Shown here piece by piece: positions 8,017 through 16,914 of a DNA stretch of 64,000 bases. Position 1 is the first letter of the stretch; the number at the start of each line of letters is the position of its first letter. The DNA lies in NCBI RefSeq assembly GCF_029840635.1, contig NZ_JAOCCU010000001.1, forward strand, positions 1-64,000, given 5' to 3'. Both the position numbers and the translations under genes were made by a program. Origin of the DNA: Mitsuaria sp. GD03876 (GTDB taxonomy: Bacteria; Pseudomonadota; Gammaproteobacteria; Burkholderiales; Burkholderiaceae_C). The notes below the pieces were generated by a model that was not told the origin of the DNA, did no database searches, and saw only the letters and a list, made by a program, of their open reading frames with translations.

Positions 8017-8994
8017 ATGCACCTGCTCATCCTCGGCGGCACCGTCTTCCTCGGTCGCCATGTCATCGATGCCGCGCTCGCGCGGGGTCACACGGTCACG
8101 ATGCTGAACCGCGGGCGGCACGGCCCCGGGCTCTTCCCCGAGGTCGAACGCCTGGTCGGCGATCGCGACGGCGACATGAGCGCGCTGCGCGGACGCGTCT
8201 TCGACGCGGTCATCGACTGCTCCGCGTTCAATCCCGGACAGGTTGAGCGCACCGTCGCCGCGCTCGACACGGGGTCGCCGCATGTCGTGCTGGTCTCGTC
8301 GATCTCGGCCCACGGCACCTTCCCGCCGCATCGGACCTTCGACGAGTCCGCCCCGCTGATGGCCGGTCACGAGGGCTACGGTCCGCTGAAGGCCCGCGCG
8401 GAAGAGGCGCTCGCCAACGCGCTGCCCGATCGCCACGCCGTGGTGCGCCCCGGCCTGATCGTCGGTCCGCATGATCCGACCGGCCGCTTCACCTACTGGC
8501 CGACCCGCGTCGCGCGCGGCGGCAAGGTGCTCGCGCCCGGCCGGCCCGAGCGACCCGTGCAGGTCATCGACGCCCGCGACCTGGCCGCGTTCTGCATCGC
8601 GCTGGCGGAGGCCCGCGTCACCGGCGCGTTCAACGCCGTCGGCCCGCGCCTGCCGATGCAGGCGCTCCTCGACGCCTGCGTCCAGGCCGCGCCGGGCACC
8701 GACGCGCGCTTCACCTGGATGCCGGACGCCCAGTTGCTGGTGCTCGGCGTCGCGCCGTGGACGGGCTTGCCGCTCTGGCTGCCCGAGGACGATCCCCAGC
8801 ATGGCGGCATGCTGCTGGGCGACAACGCCCGTGCGGTCGCCGCGGGCCTGCGCCCGCGCCCGCTGGCGGAGACCGTGGCGGACACGCTGGCCTGGGCGCT
8901 CGCGCCGCGCGAGCCGGGCTGGGACGCGTCGAAGCTCGTCGCGACCCTCGCTCCCGAACGGGAAAAGGAACTCCTCGCCGGCCGACACGGTTAA
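8017..8994 (+). CDS. NAD-dependent epimerase/dehydratase family protein
   Basis: A 325-residue extended short-chain dehydrogenase. The N-terminal Rossmann motif LILGGTVFLGRHVIDAAL binds NAD(P). ACSAFNP- and VLVSSISAHG-like segments follow, then the catalytic-type tyrosine in EGYGPLKARAEEAL, which corresponds to YxxxK (here Tyr-Gly-Pro-Leu-Lys). The protein resembles bacterial reductases acting on nucleotide sugars or isoflavone-like substrates; the substrate is not predictable. The ATG at 8017 is chosen because the Rossmann strand begins at residue 2; the frame is open from a GTG at 7972. It ends 23 bases from the convergent chemoreceptor gene. Confidence 0.85.
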   Translation: MHLLILGGTVFLGRHVIDAALARGHTVTMLNRGRHGPGLFPEVERLVGDRDGDMSALRGRVFDAVIDCSAFNPGQVERTVAALDTGSPHVVLVSSISAHGTFPPHRTFDESAPLMAGHEGYGPLKARAEEALANALPDRHAVVRPGLIVGPHDPTGRFTYWPTRVARGGKVLAPGRPERPVQVIDARDLAAFCIALAEARVTGAFNAVGPRLPMQALLDACVQAAPGTDARFTWMPDAQLLVLGVAPWTGLPLWLPEDDPQHGGMLLGDNARAVAAGLRPRPLAETVADTLAWALAPREPGWDASKLVATLAPEREKELLAGRHG

Positions 8995-9017
8995 GCCGGC
9001 GACCGGGGCCGCGGTGC

Positions 9018-10571
9018 CTACCTCAGCCTGAACACCGCGATCGCCGTCGACAGCCGCTGCGACTGGTCCTTGAGGCTTTCCGCCGCCGAGGCGGCCTCCT
9101 CGACCAGCGCCGCGTTCTGCTGCGTCATCTGGTCCAGGTGACCCACCGCCGCGTTCACCTGGTTGATGCCGTCGCTCTGCTCCTGCGACGCCGCGCGGAT
9201 CTCGGCAATGATGTCGGTCACCCGCTGCACGCTGGTCACGATGTCGGTCATCGTCGTGCCGGCGTCGCTCACCAGCCGCGACCCCGACTCCACCCGCTCC
9301 ACGCTCGTCGCGATCAGCGACTTGATTTCCTTGGCCGCCTCCGCGCTGCGCTGCGCCAGCGAGCGCACCTCGCCGGCCACGACCGCGAAGCCGCGCCCCT
9401 GCTCGCCGGCCCGCGCCGCCTCCACCGCCGCGTTCAGCGCCAGGATGTTGGTCTGGAACGCGATGCCGTCGATCGTCCCGATGATGTCGGCGATGCGCCG
9501 CGAGCTGTCGCTGATCTCGCCCATCGTCGCCACCACCTGGCCCATCACCGCGCCGCCGCGTTGCGCCGTCTCGGCCGCGGAGCCGGCCAGCTGGTTCGCC
9601 GTCGTCGCCGCGTCCGCGGTCTGCCGCACCGTGCCCGTGAGCTGCGTCAGCGAGGCCGCCGCCTGCTGCAGGTTGGAGGCCGTCTGCTCCGTGCGCGCCG
9701 ACAGATCCATGTTGCCGCTGGCGATCTCCGCGCTGGCCGTGCCGATGCTGTCCGTGGAACCGCGCACCTCGCCGATCAGCCGCAGCAGCGCGCCCTGCAT
9801 CGCGTCCAGCGACTGCAGCAGCCGCCCGGTCTCGTCGCCGCCGGCCGCGTCGATGCGGCCGGTCAGGTCGAAGCGCGCGATCGCGTCCGCCACCTCCGCC
9901 GCCCGGCCCAGCGGCCCGGTGATCGAGCGCGTCAGCCACATCGCCAGCGCGCCGCCCACGACCAGCGCCACCACGCCGAACACCACCAGCGCGATGCGCG
10001 CCCGCTGGTTGGTTTCCGCCAGCGACTTCATCACGCCGTCGAGCTGGTCGCGCTGTTGCTGCACCACCTGGCGGATCGATTCCTTGTAGTCCTGCGCCGC
10101 GCCCTGGAAGCGCTCGTCGAAGATCTGCCGCGCGCGTGCCGCGTCGCCCTGCTTCTTGGCCTCGGCGATCGCGTCGCGCAGCGACAGGTAGCTCTTGCGC
10201 AGCTCGCCGATCCGCTCGAAGCTGGCGCGTTCCTCCGGCGTCGTCAGCAGCTTGTCGAGCTGCTGCTGCAGTTCGGTGGAGACCTTGGTCGACTCGGCCG
10301 CCGCCTGCGTGAAGAAGGTCGCCAGGCCCGCGTCGGCGCTGACCGCGATGGCGGTCGTGCGGGTCACGCCGTTGAACACGTTGCGGTACCAGTCCGAGGC
10401 GACGCGCTCGGTCACGATCGCGTCCTCGTACATCGCGGCCGTGCGCGTCGCGACGCGGTTCAAGCCCCAGTAGCCGAGCGCCGATCCGATCAGCGCGATC
10501 ACCAGCACCCCCGCCTGGACAAGTCCCAGGCGGCGGCCGATGGATCCTCGGCCGGAGAAATTGGACGTCAT
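9018..10571 (-). CDS. Methyl-accepting chemotaxis protein
   Basis: A 517-residue chemoreceptor. Membrane helix 1 covers about residues 13-32, and a four-helix-bundle periplasmic domain (about 33-190) follows. Helix 2 (about 191-212) leads to a HAMP domain (TRSITGPLGRAAEVADAIAR). The cytosolic signalling domain has the conserved hairpin tip (IIGTIDGIAFQTNILALNAA; EQGRGFAVVAGEVRSLAQRS). It passes ligand signals to CheA/CheW. The C-terminus lacks a CheR-binding pentapeptide. The ATG at 10571 follows GAGGAGACACCC. No chemotaxis genes are adjacent, so it is an orphan receptor whose ligand is unknown. Confidence 0.93.
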   Translation of the reverse strand: MTSNFSGRGSIGRRLGLVQAGVLVIALIGSALGYWGLNRVATRTAAMYEDAIVTERVASDWYRNVFNGVTRTTAIAVSADAGLATFFTQAAAESTKVSTELQQQLDKLLTTPEERASFERIGELRKSYLSLRDAIAEAKKQGDAARARQIFDERFQGAAQDYKESIRQVVQQQRDQLDGVMKSLAETNQRARIALVVFGVVALVVGGALAMWLTRSITGPLGRAAEVADAIARFDLTGRIDAAGGDETGRLLQSLDAMQGALLRLIGEVRGSTDSIGTASAEIASGNMDLSARTEQTASNLQQAAASLTQLTGTVRQTADAATTANQLAGSAAETAQRGGAVMGQVVATMGEISDSSRRIADIIGTIDGIAFQTNILALNAAVEAARAGEQGRGFAVVAGEVRSLAQRSAEAAKEIKSLIATSVERVESGSRLVSDAGTTMTDIVTSVQRVTDIIAEIRAASQEQSDGINQVNAAVGHLDQMTQQNAALVEEAASAAESLKDQSQRLSTAIAVFRLR

Positions 10572-10687
10572 GATGGGTGTCTCCTCGGACGCCAGCCCGA
10601 AGGGAGATCGGGCCCCCGGCGCCTGCGGGGATGTTGTCACGCCCGCGCGCGCGCCGCCAGAGCCGCCTCCCCCGGGACACCCCGGCC

Positions 10688-12178
10688 TCACTGGGGCTGC
10701 GCGCGACCCCGCTCCTCCTCGCGACGCGCGTCCGGACGCCGCTCGTCGGGATGGTGGCCGCCGTGCGGCTGCGCCGCGCTGGCCGCCGGATGGCGCGGCG
10801 GCGGCGCGGCCTCGCGGGCCTGCCGGTCCTCATGCCCGCGCGGCGCCTGGCGTTCCTCGCGCGGCGGCGGCAGCGGGCGCTCGTCACGCGGGGGTGGCAA
10901 CGGACGCTCGTCGCGTCCGTGCTGCGGCGGACGTCCTTCGCCCGCATCGCGGCCATGCGGGTGCTCGACCGCCTGGGCCCGCGCGCGGTCTTCCGCAGCC
11001 TGTTCCCTCGCCTGATCGCGTGCTTGGTCTCGCGCCTGTTCTCGCGTCTGGTCGCGTGCCTGTTCCCGCGCCTGATCCCGGAATCGATCGTGGTTCAGGT
11101 CCTGCGGTGCCCGCTGCGGCGGCTGCGCCAACGGCGGCGACGCCGGGAGTCCGTGCTCCGCCGGGGCCGATGGCGCGGGCGGCGTCATGTGGGCCATCGG
11201 CGCCGGCGGGGTCGACGGCGGCGCGACCGACGGCGGCTGGCCCGGCGCCTGGCCCGGCCGGGGCATCGGCGACGCGGCGGCACGCGCCGGCATGTAGGCG
11301 GGGACCGGCGTCGCGCTGGCCGGCACCGGCGCCGGCGCGCGCACCACCGCCGGCATCGCCGCGGCCAGGTGCGCCTCGGCCGGCACGTTGCCCTGGAACG
11401 CCTTGCCGTTGGCGGTCGAGCTGGCCGGCGCCACGATCGTCACGTTGGTGATGTTGTTGGTGACGTTCTGGACATTGCGGACGTTGGTGACGTTCGTCGT
11501 GTTGTGCACGTCGACGTTGTTGATCGTCGTGTTGTGCTGGATGCGCATGCCGATGTTGGTCACCGGCGGCGCGCTGACGACGACCGCCGGCGGCGTGCCG
11601 ATCGGCGCCGGCACGATCAGCCCGGCGCGCGAGCCCGGAGGCGGCGGCACGAACACACCCATCGGCCCGACCGGCCGCGCCCCGCCGCCGATGGCCACCT
11701 CCACCGACAGGTGCAGCCCCGGCGGCGGCGGCACGAAGGCCACGCCATGCGCGGCCCAGAAGCCGGACACGAAGACCACCGCGCCGTCGCGATGCTCGTA
11801 ATAGGGCTGGACCCACACGTAGTCCGGCCGCGGCGGCGGGCTCCAACGGCCCGCGCACCACACCCAGCGGCCCTGCCACCCCCAATAGCCGCCGGTCCAG
11901 ACCGCGCCCGGGAAGGGCCGTGGCGGCGGCACCTCGACCAGCATCGCGGGCGGCGCGACGTCGACGAACACCGGCTCCGGCTGGACCAGCGGCGGCTCGA
12001 CATACACGCTGACCACCGGCGCGGCGGGCGGCGGCGGGGGCGGCGTCCACACCGGCGCGGGCGGGTACGCCGCGTCGACGCGGAGGGCGGCGTGGCGCGG
12101 TTCCGCGCATCCCGCGAGTTGCGTGACGAGGGTCGCGGCGGCAACCGCGGCCAGGGTGACATGAAGGACTTGGCGCAT
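10688..12178 (-). CDS. Proline-rich lipoprotein with YXWGXW repeats and low-complexity tail
   Basis: A 496-residue protein with a lipoprotein signal (TLVTQLAGC, predicted lipidated Cys24). A Pro/Val-rich region is followed by a YXWGXW-type Trp segment (GGYWGWQGRWVWCAGRW) and an Asn/Val-rich stretch of NVTN units. The last third is almost entirely repeats: RDQA/REQA tetrads (encoded at 10997-11080), DERPLPPPR nonamers and His/Arg/Pro-rich sequence. It is probably outer-membrane anchored. The YXWGXW family is common in Burkholderiales with no established function. The start at 12178 puts the lipobox at the normal place; the frame is open to 12211. Confidence 0.8.
   Translation of the reverse strand: MRQVLHVTLAAVAAATLVTQLAGCAEPRHAALRVDAAYPPAPVWTPPPPPPAAPVVSVYVEPPLVQPEPVFVDVAPPAMLVEVPPPRPFPGAVWTGGYWGWQGRWVWCAGRWSPPPRPDYVWVQPYYEHRDGAVVFVSGFWAAHGVAFVPPPPGLHLSVEVAIGGGARPVGPMGVFVPPPPGSRAGLIVPAPIGTPPAVVVSAPPVTNIGMRIQHNTTINNVDVHNTTNVTNVRNVQNVTNNITNVTIVAPASSTANGKAFQGNVPAEAHLAAAMPAVVRAPAPVPASATPVPAYMPARAAASPMPRPGQAPGQPPSVAPPSTPPAPMAHMTPPAPSAPAEHGLPASPPLAQPPQRAPQDLNHDRFRDQAREQARDQTREQARDQARDQAREQAAEDRARAQAVEHPHGRDAGEGRPPQHGRDERPLPPPRDERPLPPPREERQAPRGHEDRQAREAAPPPRHPAASAAQPHGGHHPDERRPDARREEERGRAQPQ
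10997..11080 (-). repeat. 12-base coding repeats (RDQA/REQA tetrads)
   Basis: Seven imperfect 12-base units encode alternating Arg-Asp-Gln-Ala and Arg-Glu-Gln-Ala within the lipoprotein gene. The unit is a multiple of three, so gain or loss would change tail length without breaking the frame. The pattern favours a charged helical rod. Confidence 0.75.
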
Positions 12179-12346
12179 GGACTTCGTGGAGGAGTGAGCT
12201 CTCCCGCCCAACGAGGGACATCCCCGCGCGTTGACCCGACGGAGCGCTTTGCGTGTCCAGCGGTAAGGCGAATCAAGATCGGGTCAAGCGCCGATGACAT
12301 CGGCGTTCACGCCTGCCACCGCGCTCACGCGGCCCTCACGCCGCGT

Positions 12347-14500
12347 TCAGATCCGCGGCACCAGGCGCACGAGCGGCACTGGTCGCGGCGACACGTCCTC
12401 GAGCGATCTCGGCCGGGTCGATCCCCGCATCGGCGGCGTCGCCTTGCCGATCTGGACGAGCCCGTCCAGCACGCGCTGGGCTTCTGCGCGATTGGGCGCA
12501 CGGTCCTTGTAGCCCGTTGCATCGTTCAGCAGCCAGAGCCAGGATCCCGTCGCCCGGGCGGTCTCGGCCAGATCGACACAGGCCGGCTGCATCGTTCCCA
12601 GGAAGGTGGTCAGCCGGACGCGGCGCTGGTTCTCCCATCCACGCCCCTGCTCGCGGCCCGCGGGATGGAAGCGCCCGATCAACCGATGCGCCGCCATCTC
12701 GCCGGCCAGCGCCAACGCGCCGATGGTCTCCTCCGACATGCGCAGGTTGAGCCCGCCCTCATCGGGCCGTTGGCTGATCTGCACGATGCGGTCGCGATAT
12801 CCCGGCGCGGGGAACGCGATCTGGTCGCGCCAGTTCTGCATCGTGCCGACGATGCTCCACAGGAAGGACGCCAACCCCGCTGCGGGGGACTTCGCCCGCT
12901 CGGCCGGGGGCCGCGATTCCCAGTCCGGCACCAGGTCCGGCTCCGGCCAGTGCTGCAGGTGGCCGCCCTGGTTGTCGTGGGGCAGGTAGATGCGCCCGCC
13001 CGTGTTCTCCGGGTTCTCCGGCCGCTCCCGGTCGATGGGGACGTCCGGATGCGGCGCCTTGAGGTTGATCGCGAAACCGGGATGACGCGGCAGCAGCGCG
13101 TCGAACATGTGCAGCGGCATGTTGCTGCCGATGCCGCCGTCGGAGAACCAGACCTTGGTGGCACGCACGCGATGGCGGGCCGCATCCCTCCCCGCATCCT
13201 CGTAGGCCTTCTCCTGCGCCACGTTGTGGGCGAGCGACCGGTCGACCGCGTACAGCGGCACCGCCGACAGCAGCAGCGGGAAGCTCAGGCTCATGCGGAT
13301 CGCCACCACGACCGGCAGGTCCCACTCCCGCGTCAGCGGCCGCAGCGGCGCTTGCGCGGCACTTTCCGCCGGCGCGCCGTAGTCCCCGGCGATCCGATCG
13401 CTGGCGCGCGCGAGCGCCGCCATGACCTCGGGCGGGAACAGCGCCGCCCACTCCACCGGGTCGTAATAGAAGGTGGGCGTCCCCTTGCGGAACGGGATGC
13501 TGTAGGCCATCTGCTGGCTGACCGCACTGGTCATCACCTCGAGGTGGATGCGCCGCTCGGGCGGGTCTTCGCCGCCCCACAGGTCGCCGAAGGTCAGCGG
13601 CGGTCCATCGGGGTCCAGCCCTGCCAGCTCGTTGAAGTAGCGATGCAGCCACGCCGTCAGGGCGTCCTGCCCGCTCGGGTCGCCCGCCTGGGTCAACCCG
13701 CTGCACAGTCCGTAGCCGTTGCCGCCGAGCCGGCGCAACAGGCCGCTGGCGAAGAACGCCAACGCCGCCACCGCATGGCACACGGCCAGCAGCGCGGCGA
13801 CGATCAGCAGGCCGGAGCCCGCGTGGACCTGGACTCGGCTCGCGTCCGAGCCCCACAGCGGCACCGTCAGGATGGTCGCGATCACACCGAGCCCCAACAC
13901 CGACAACACCCCGCGCGGGCCCTCGTCGGCATGGACGACGGCCAGCCGCCACAGGACCACGCTGGTGGCGGCCTGCACCGCCGCGGCCGCGCCGATCAGA
14001 CCCACCCAACCGGCGTCAGGCGTGATCTGTCGCAGGAACGGCGCCAACAGCAGCCCGCCGGCCACCGCCATCACGACGAACAGCCAGGCCTGCAGGCCCA
14101 TCGCAGAAGCCAGCACGCTGGCTGCGGCGCTGCCCGCCGGCCGGCCCAGCGCCGACGCGAACGCCTCGAAATGGCGCCGCAGCGCCGGCACCGGCTGGAA
14201 CAGCGTGAACAGGCGGCTCCGGTCGCCGCCCGCCGCCGTGGCCCCGAGTTCCTCGGGCAGGTCCGCCAGCCGCTCGAAGGCGCCAGGGTTCCCGTGCTGC
14301 CGCCCGTACTCGGCCGCGGCGCTCGCGCCGGCCGCGATCGCGCCCGCCGAGGTGCCGCCGATGTTCTTGAAGACGTAGCGCCGGGCCAGTCCCGCGACCA
14401 GCCGCGGATAGATCACGCCGCTGGTGATGCCGCCCTTCATGACGAGGTCGCAATGCGCGACCTGGTCGCCCTCCCCTTGCCGCTGGTCGTCGCGTTCCAT
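12347..14500 (-). CDS. Patatin-like phospholipase with internal membrane segment
   Basis: A 717-residue patatin-family protein. The oxyanion loop lies in VMKGGITSGVIYP (residues 20-32), the nucleophile Ser51 in GTSAG, and the catalytic aspartate Asp453 in FSDGGIGSNMP, giving the Ser-Asp dyad of lipid acyl hydrolases. Between them, about residues 130-255 are strongly hydrophobic with four or five predicted membrane helices, unlike soluble patatins. I recall similar long proteins annotated as RpoH-suppressor/patatin-like in proteobacteria. It probably acts on phospholipids at the inner membrane. It is transcribed alone, and the start at 14500 is the first ATG before the patatin core. Confidence 0.85.
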   Translation of the reverse strand: MERDDQRQGEGDQVAHCDLVMKGGITSGVIYPRLVAGLARRYVFKNIGGTSAGAIAAGASAAAEYGRQHGNPGAFERLADLPEELGATAAGGDRSRLFTLFQPVPALRRHFEAFASALGRPAGSAAASVLASAMGLQAWLFVVMAVAGGLLLAPFLRQITPDAGWVGLIGAAAAVQAATSVVLWRLAVVHADEGPRGVLSVLGLGVIATILTVPLWGSDASRVQVHAGSGLLIVAALLAVCHAVAALAFFASGLLRRLGGNGYGLCSGLTQAGDPSGQDALTAWLHRYFNELAGLDPDGPPLTFGDLWGGEDPPERRIHLEVMTSAVSQQMAYSIPFRKGTPTFYYDPVEWAALFPPEVMAALARASDRIAGDYGAPAESAAQAPLRPLTREWDLPVVVAIRMSLSFPLLLSAVPLYAVDRSLAHNVAQEKAYEDAGRDAARHRVRATKVWFSDGGIGSNMPLHMFDALLPRHPGFAINLKAPHPDVPIDRERPENPENTGGRIYLPHDNQGGHLQHWPEPDLVPDWESRPPAERAKSPAAGLASFLWSIVGTMQNWRDQIAFPAPGYRDRIVQISQRPDEGGLNLRMSEETIGALALAGEMAAHRLIGRFHPAGREQGRGWENQRRVRLTTFLGTMQPACVDLAETARATGSWLWLLNDATGYKDRAPNRAEAQRVLDGLVQIGKATPPMRGSTRPRSLEDVSPRPVPLVRLVPRI

Positions 14501-14543
14501 GGCGCCCGATTCTGGGCGAAAGGCACGACAGCCGATGACAGGA

Positions 14544-15224
14544 TCAGCCCGGAGCGCCGTCCTGCCACACGACCCCGTCGCGCAGCCGCACGCGGTGGTC
14601 GCCGAAGCGCGCCACGTCCTCGGGATCGTGCGTGATCATCAGCATCGGCATGCCGATGCGCTCGAGCAGCGTGTCCAGCTCCGCGCGCATGCGCCCGCGC
14701 AGTTCCGGGTCGAGCGCCGAGAACGGCTCGTCCAGCAGCAGCGCGCGCGGTCCGTTGACCAGCGCGCGGGCCAGCGCGGTGCGCTGGCGCTGGCCGCCCG
14801 AGAGCTGGTGCGGCCGCTGCTGCGCGACGCGTTCCAGTTCGAAGGCCTGGATCCAGCGGTCCACCGCCTCGCCGCCGGCCTGCCGGGACGGATTGAGCCA
14901 GCCGCGCTGCAGCCCGAAGGCGATGTTCTGCCGCACCGTCAGGTGGGGGAACAGCGCGTAGTCCTGGAACAGGTAGCCCAGCCGCCGCTCGCGGGCCGGC
15001 ACGTCGATGCGCAGGCCGCTGTCGAAGACCGGCTGGCCGTCGACGTGGATCGTGCCCTCGTCGGGCGTGAGCAGCCCGGCGATCGCCTGCAGCGTCAGGC
15101 TCTTGCCGGCGCCCGACGGTCCATGGATCACGGTGCGCCGCGCGTCGGTGCTGAACGCCACGTCCAGCGCGAATCGCCGGCCGCCGCCCTCGACCTGCTT
15201 GCGGATGCGGACCTCGAAGCTCAT
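14544..15224 (-). CDS. modC: Molybdate ABC transporter ATP-binding protein, short form
   Basis: A 226-residue ABC ATPase: Walker A GPSGAGKS, Q loop YLFQDYALFPHL, signature LSGGQRQR, Walker B ALLLDEP, H loop MITHDP. It powers molybdate import through ModB. Escherichia coli ModC is about 350 residues because of a C-terminal MOP/TOBE domain that binds oxyanion; this protein stops right after the ATPase domain. The start overlaps the modB stop (ATGA), so the genes are coupled. Assignment to molybdate rests on modE, modA and modB immediately upstream. Confidence 0.9.
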   Translation of the reverse strand: MSFEVRIRKQVEGGGRRFALDVAFSTDARRTVIHGPSGAGKSLTLQAIAGLLTPDEGTIHVDGQPVFDSGLRIDVPARERRLGYLFQDYALFPHLTVRQNIAFGLQRGWLNPSRQAGGEAVDRWIQAFELERVAQQRPHQLSGGQRQRTALARALVNGPRALLLDEPFSALDPELRGRMRAELDTLLERIGMPMLMITHDPEDVARFGDHRVRLRDGVVWQDGAPG

Positions 15225-15889
15225 GGCGCGGCCTTCGGTCCGGCCAGCCGCCCGGCGGCCAGCAGCACCACGATGCAGGTCAGCGACACGATCAGCACCA
15301 GCAGGTTGGCGGTGTCGTCCTGGCCGGCCTGCACGGCCTCGTACACCGCCACCGACAAGGTCTGCGTCTTGCCCGGGATGCTGCCCGCGACCATCAGCGT
15401 GGCGCCGAACTCGCCCAGCGCGCGGGCGAAGGCCAGCAGCACGCCGGCCAGCACGCCGCGCCAGGCCATCGGCAGCGTGACGCGGAAGAACAGCGCCGCC
15501 TCGCCCAGGCCGAGCACCCGGCCGGCGCGCTCGAGCTGCGGGTCGACCCCTTCGAAGGCCGCGCGGGCCGACTTCATGACCAGCGGGAAGGCGACGATGG
15601 TCGCGGCGATCACCGCGCCCTGCCAGGTGAAGATCAGGTTGATGCCGAAGGTCTCCCACAGCCAGCCGCCCAGCCAGCCGCGCTTGCCGATCACGACCAG
15701 CAGGTAGTAGCCCAGCACCGTCGGCGGCAGCACCATCGGCAGCGTCAGCACCGCGTCCAGCAGCTCCCGTCCCGGGAAACGCAGCCGCGCCAGCGCGAAG
15801 CCCGCGCCGACGCCCAGCACCAGGTTGAGCGCCGTGGCCCAGCCCGCGACCTTCAGCGACAGCGCCAGCGCGACCCAGGCCGGTTCCAC
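15221..15889 (-). CDS. modB: Molybdate ABC transporter permease
   Basis: A 222-residue inner-membrane permease with about five helices and the cytosolic EAA-type loop (LERAGRVLGLGEAALFFRVT), where the ATPase docks. LGVGAGFALARLRFPGRELL near the N-terminus and ALGEFGATLMVAGSIPGKT are typical of ModB. It starts with GTG at 15889, 22 bases after the modA stop, and its stop overlaps the modC start by four bases. It forms the channel for molybdate delivered by ModA. Confidence 0.93.
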   Translation of the reverse strand: MEPAWVALALSLKVAGWATALNLVLGVGAGFALARLRFPGRELLDAVLTLPMVLPPTVLGYYLLVVIGKRGWLGGWLWETFGINLIFTWQGAVIAATIVAFPLVMKSARAAFEGVDPQLERAGRVLGLGEAALFFRVTLPMAWRGVLAGVLLAFARALGEFGATLMVAGSIPGKTQTLSVAVYEAVQAGQDDTANLLVLIVSLTCIVVLLAAGRLAGPKAAP

Positions 15890-15911
15890 GTGCGTCGCCG
15901 CTCCCGCGCGA

Positions 15912-16691
15912 TCAGGGCTTCTGGAAGCCGTACTTGGCCAGCACCGCCTGGCCGGCCGCCGAGGCGACGAAGTCCAGGAACTGCTTGCCGCCCTCGGCGT
16001 TCGGTCCGCCGTTGGTCACGGCGATCGGGTAGGAGATCGGCGTCTCGGTCGGCACGCTGAAGAGGATGCGGACCTTGTCCTTCTGCACGAAGGCGTCGGT
16101 GGCGTAGACGAAGCCGGCCTCGGTCTCGCCGCGCGACACGTAGTCCAGCGCCTGGCGGACGTTCTGCGCGTAGACCGCCTTGGGTTCGACGGCGGCCCAG
16201 AGGTTGGCCTTCTCGAGCGCGCCCTTGGCGTAGCGGCCGGCGGGCACGCCCTCGGGCTTGCCGATGGCGATGCGCTTGACGCTGGGCTGCTGCAGGTCGG
16301 CCAGCGACGTGAGGGCCACGCCCTGCTCGGCGGGCGTGATGACGACCAGCGCGTTGGCGACGAAGTTGCGGCGCGTGCCGTCGACCAGCAGTTTCTGCTG
16401 CTGGGCCTTGTCCATGATTTCCTGGTCGGCGGAGGCGAACACGTCGACCGGCGCGCCCTTGGCGATCTGCGCCAGCAGCGCGTCGGAAGCGGCGAAGTTG
16501 AACTGCACCTTGGTGCCGGGATGGGCGGCCTCGAAGGCGGGCGCGAGTTCCTTGAAGGCGTTGGTCAGGCTGGCGGCGGCGGAGACGGTGACGTCGGCGG
16601 CGTGGGCCAGGGACAGGCTGCCGGCGGCCATGAGGGCCAGCGCGAACAGCGTGGCGCGGCGGGCGATCTTCATCGGGCGAATGGAACGCAT
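15912..16691 (-). CDS. modA: Molybdate-binding periplasmic protein
   Basis: A 259-residue solute-binding protein. The signal peptide covers about residues 1-31 (ATLFALALMAAGSLSLAHA). The mature part begins with VTVSAAASLTNAFKELAPAF and contains FNFAASDALLAQIAKGAPVDVFASAD, both typical of ModA and carrying the serines that hydrogen-bond the oxyanion. It captures molybdate, and possibly tungstate, in the periplasm. The ATG at 16691 is preferred because AGAGGG lies seven bases before it; a second ATG is at 16673. An inverted repeat 44 bases upstream (16735-16758) and a long hairpin (16818-16902) suggest control. Confidence 0.93.
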   Translation of the reverse strand: MRSIRPMKIARRATLFALALMAAGSLSLAHAADVTVSAAASLTNAFKELAPAFEAAHPGTKVQFNFAASDALLAQIAKGAPVDVFASADQEIMDKAQQQKLLVDGTRRNFVANALVVITPAEQGVALTSLADLQQPSVKRIAIGKPEGVPAGRYAKGALEKANLWAAVEPKAVYAQNVRQALDYVSRGETEAGFVYATDAFVQKDKVRILFSVPTETPISYPIAVTNGGPNAEGGKQFLDFVASAAGQAVLAKYGFQKP

Positions 16692-16734
16692 GGCGGATCC
16701 CTCTCTCGTTGGCCGAGTCGGCGACAGGAAGGGT

Positions 16735-16758
16735 CGCAATATATCGCAGGACATTGCG
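16735..16758 (-). promoter_or_regulatory. CGCAAT-N12-ATTGCG, candidate ModE operator
   Basis: A perfect 6-bp inverted repeat flanks an AT-containing core (ATATATCGC) in an otherwise GC-rich leader, 44 bp before the modA start. ModE dimers bind AT-rich dyads upstream of modA in other bacteria, and modE is the next gene upstream. This is assigned by position only; the sequence is not a close match to the enterobacterial consensus. Confidence 0.35.
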
Positions 16759-16817
16759 CAACCTCGAACCGGACCTGCCTCCCCGCACACCATTCGCCCG
16801 AGGTCCTGGGTGTCTCG

Positions 16818-16902
16818 AAGCCGGCGGCGCCGGTGCCCCTCGGAGCGAATTCCGAGCGTGCGGAGGAGATTGAGCGAAGAGGGGCACCGGCGCCGCCGGC
16901 TT
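16818..16902 (-). repeat. 24-bp perfect inverted repeat between modE and modA
   Basis: The arms at 16818-16841 and 16879-16902 are exact reverse complements over 24 bp, separated by 37 bp. The very GC-rich arms would form an extremely stable hairpin just after the modE stop, without a clear T run on either side. It could attenuate modABC transcription, terminate modE or belong to a dispersed repeat family. It carries no gene. Confidence 0.85.
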
Positions 16903-16914
16903 GGGCTCGGTCTC

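Noticed and set aside
10577-14635. A 1352-codon plus-strand open frame across the lipoprotein and patatin genes
   Set aside because: Arg/Pro/His-rich composition without domains; it is antisense to two genes with clear motifs. High GC removes stop codons from the opposite frames.
16818-16902. Inverted repeat considered as insertion-sequence ends or an integrase attachment site
   Set aside because: The arms are only 37 bases apart, with no transposase, target duplication or tRNA beside it.
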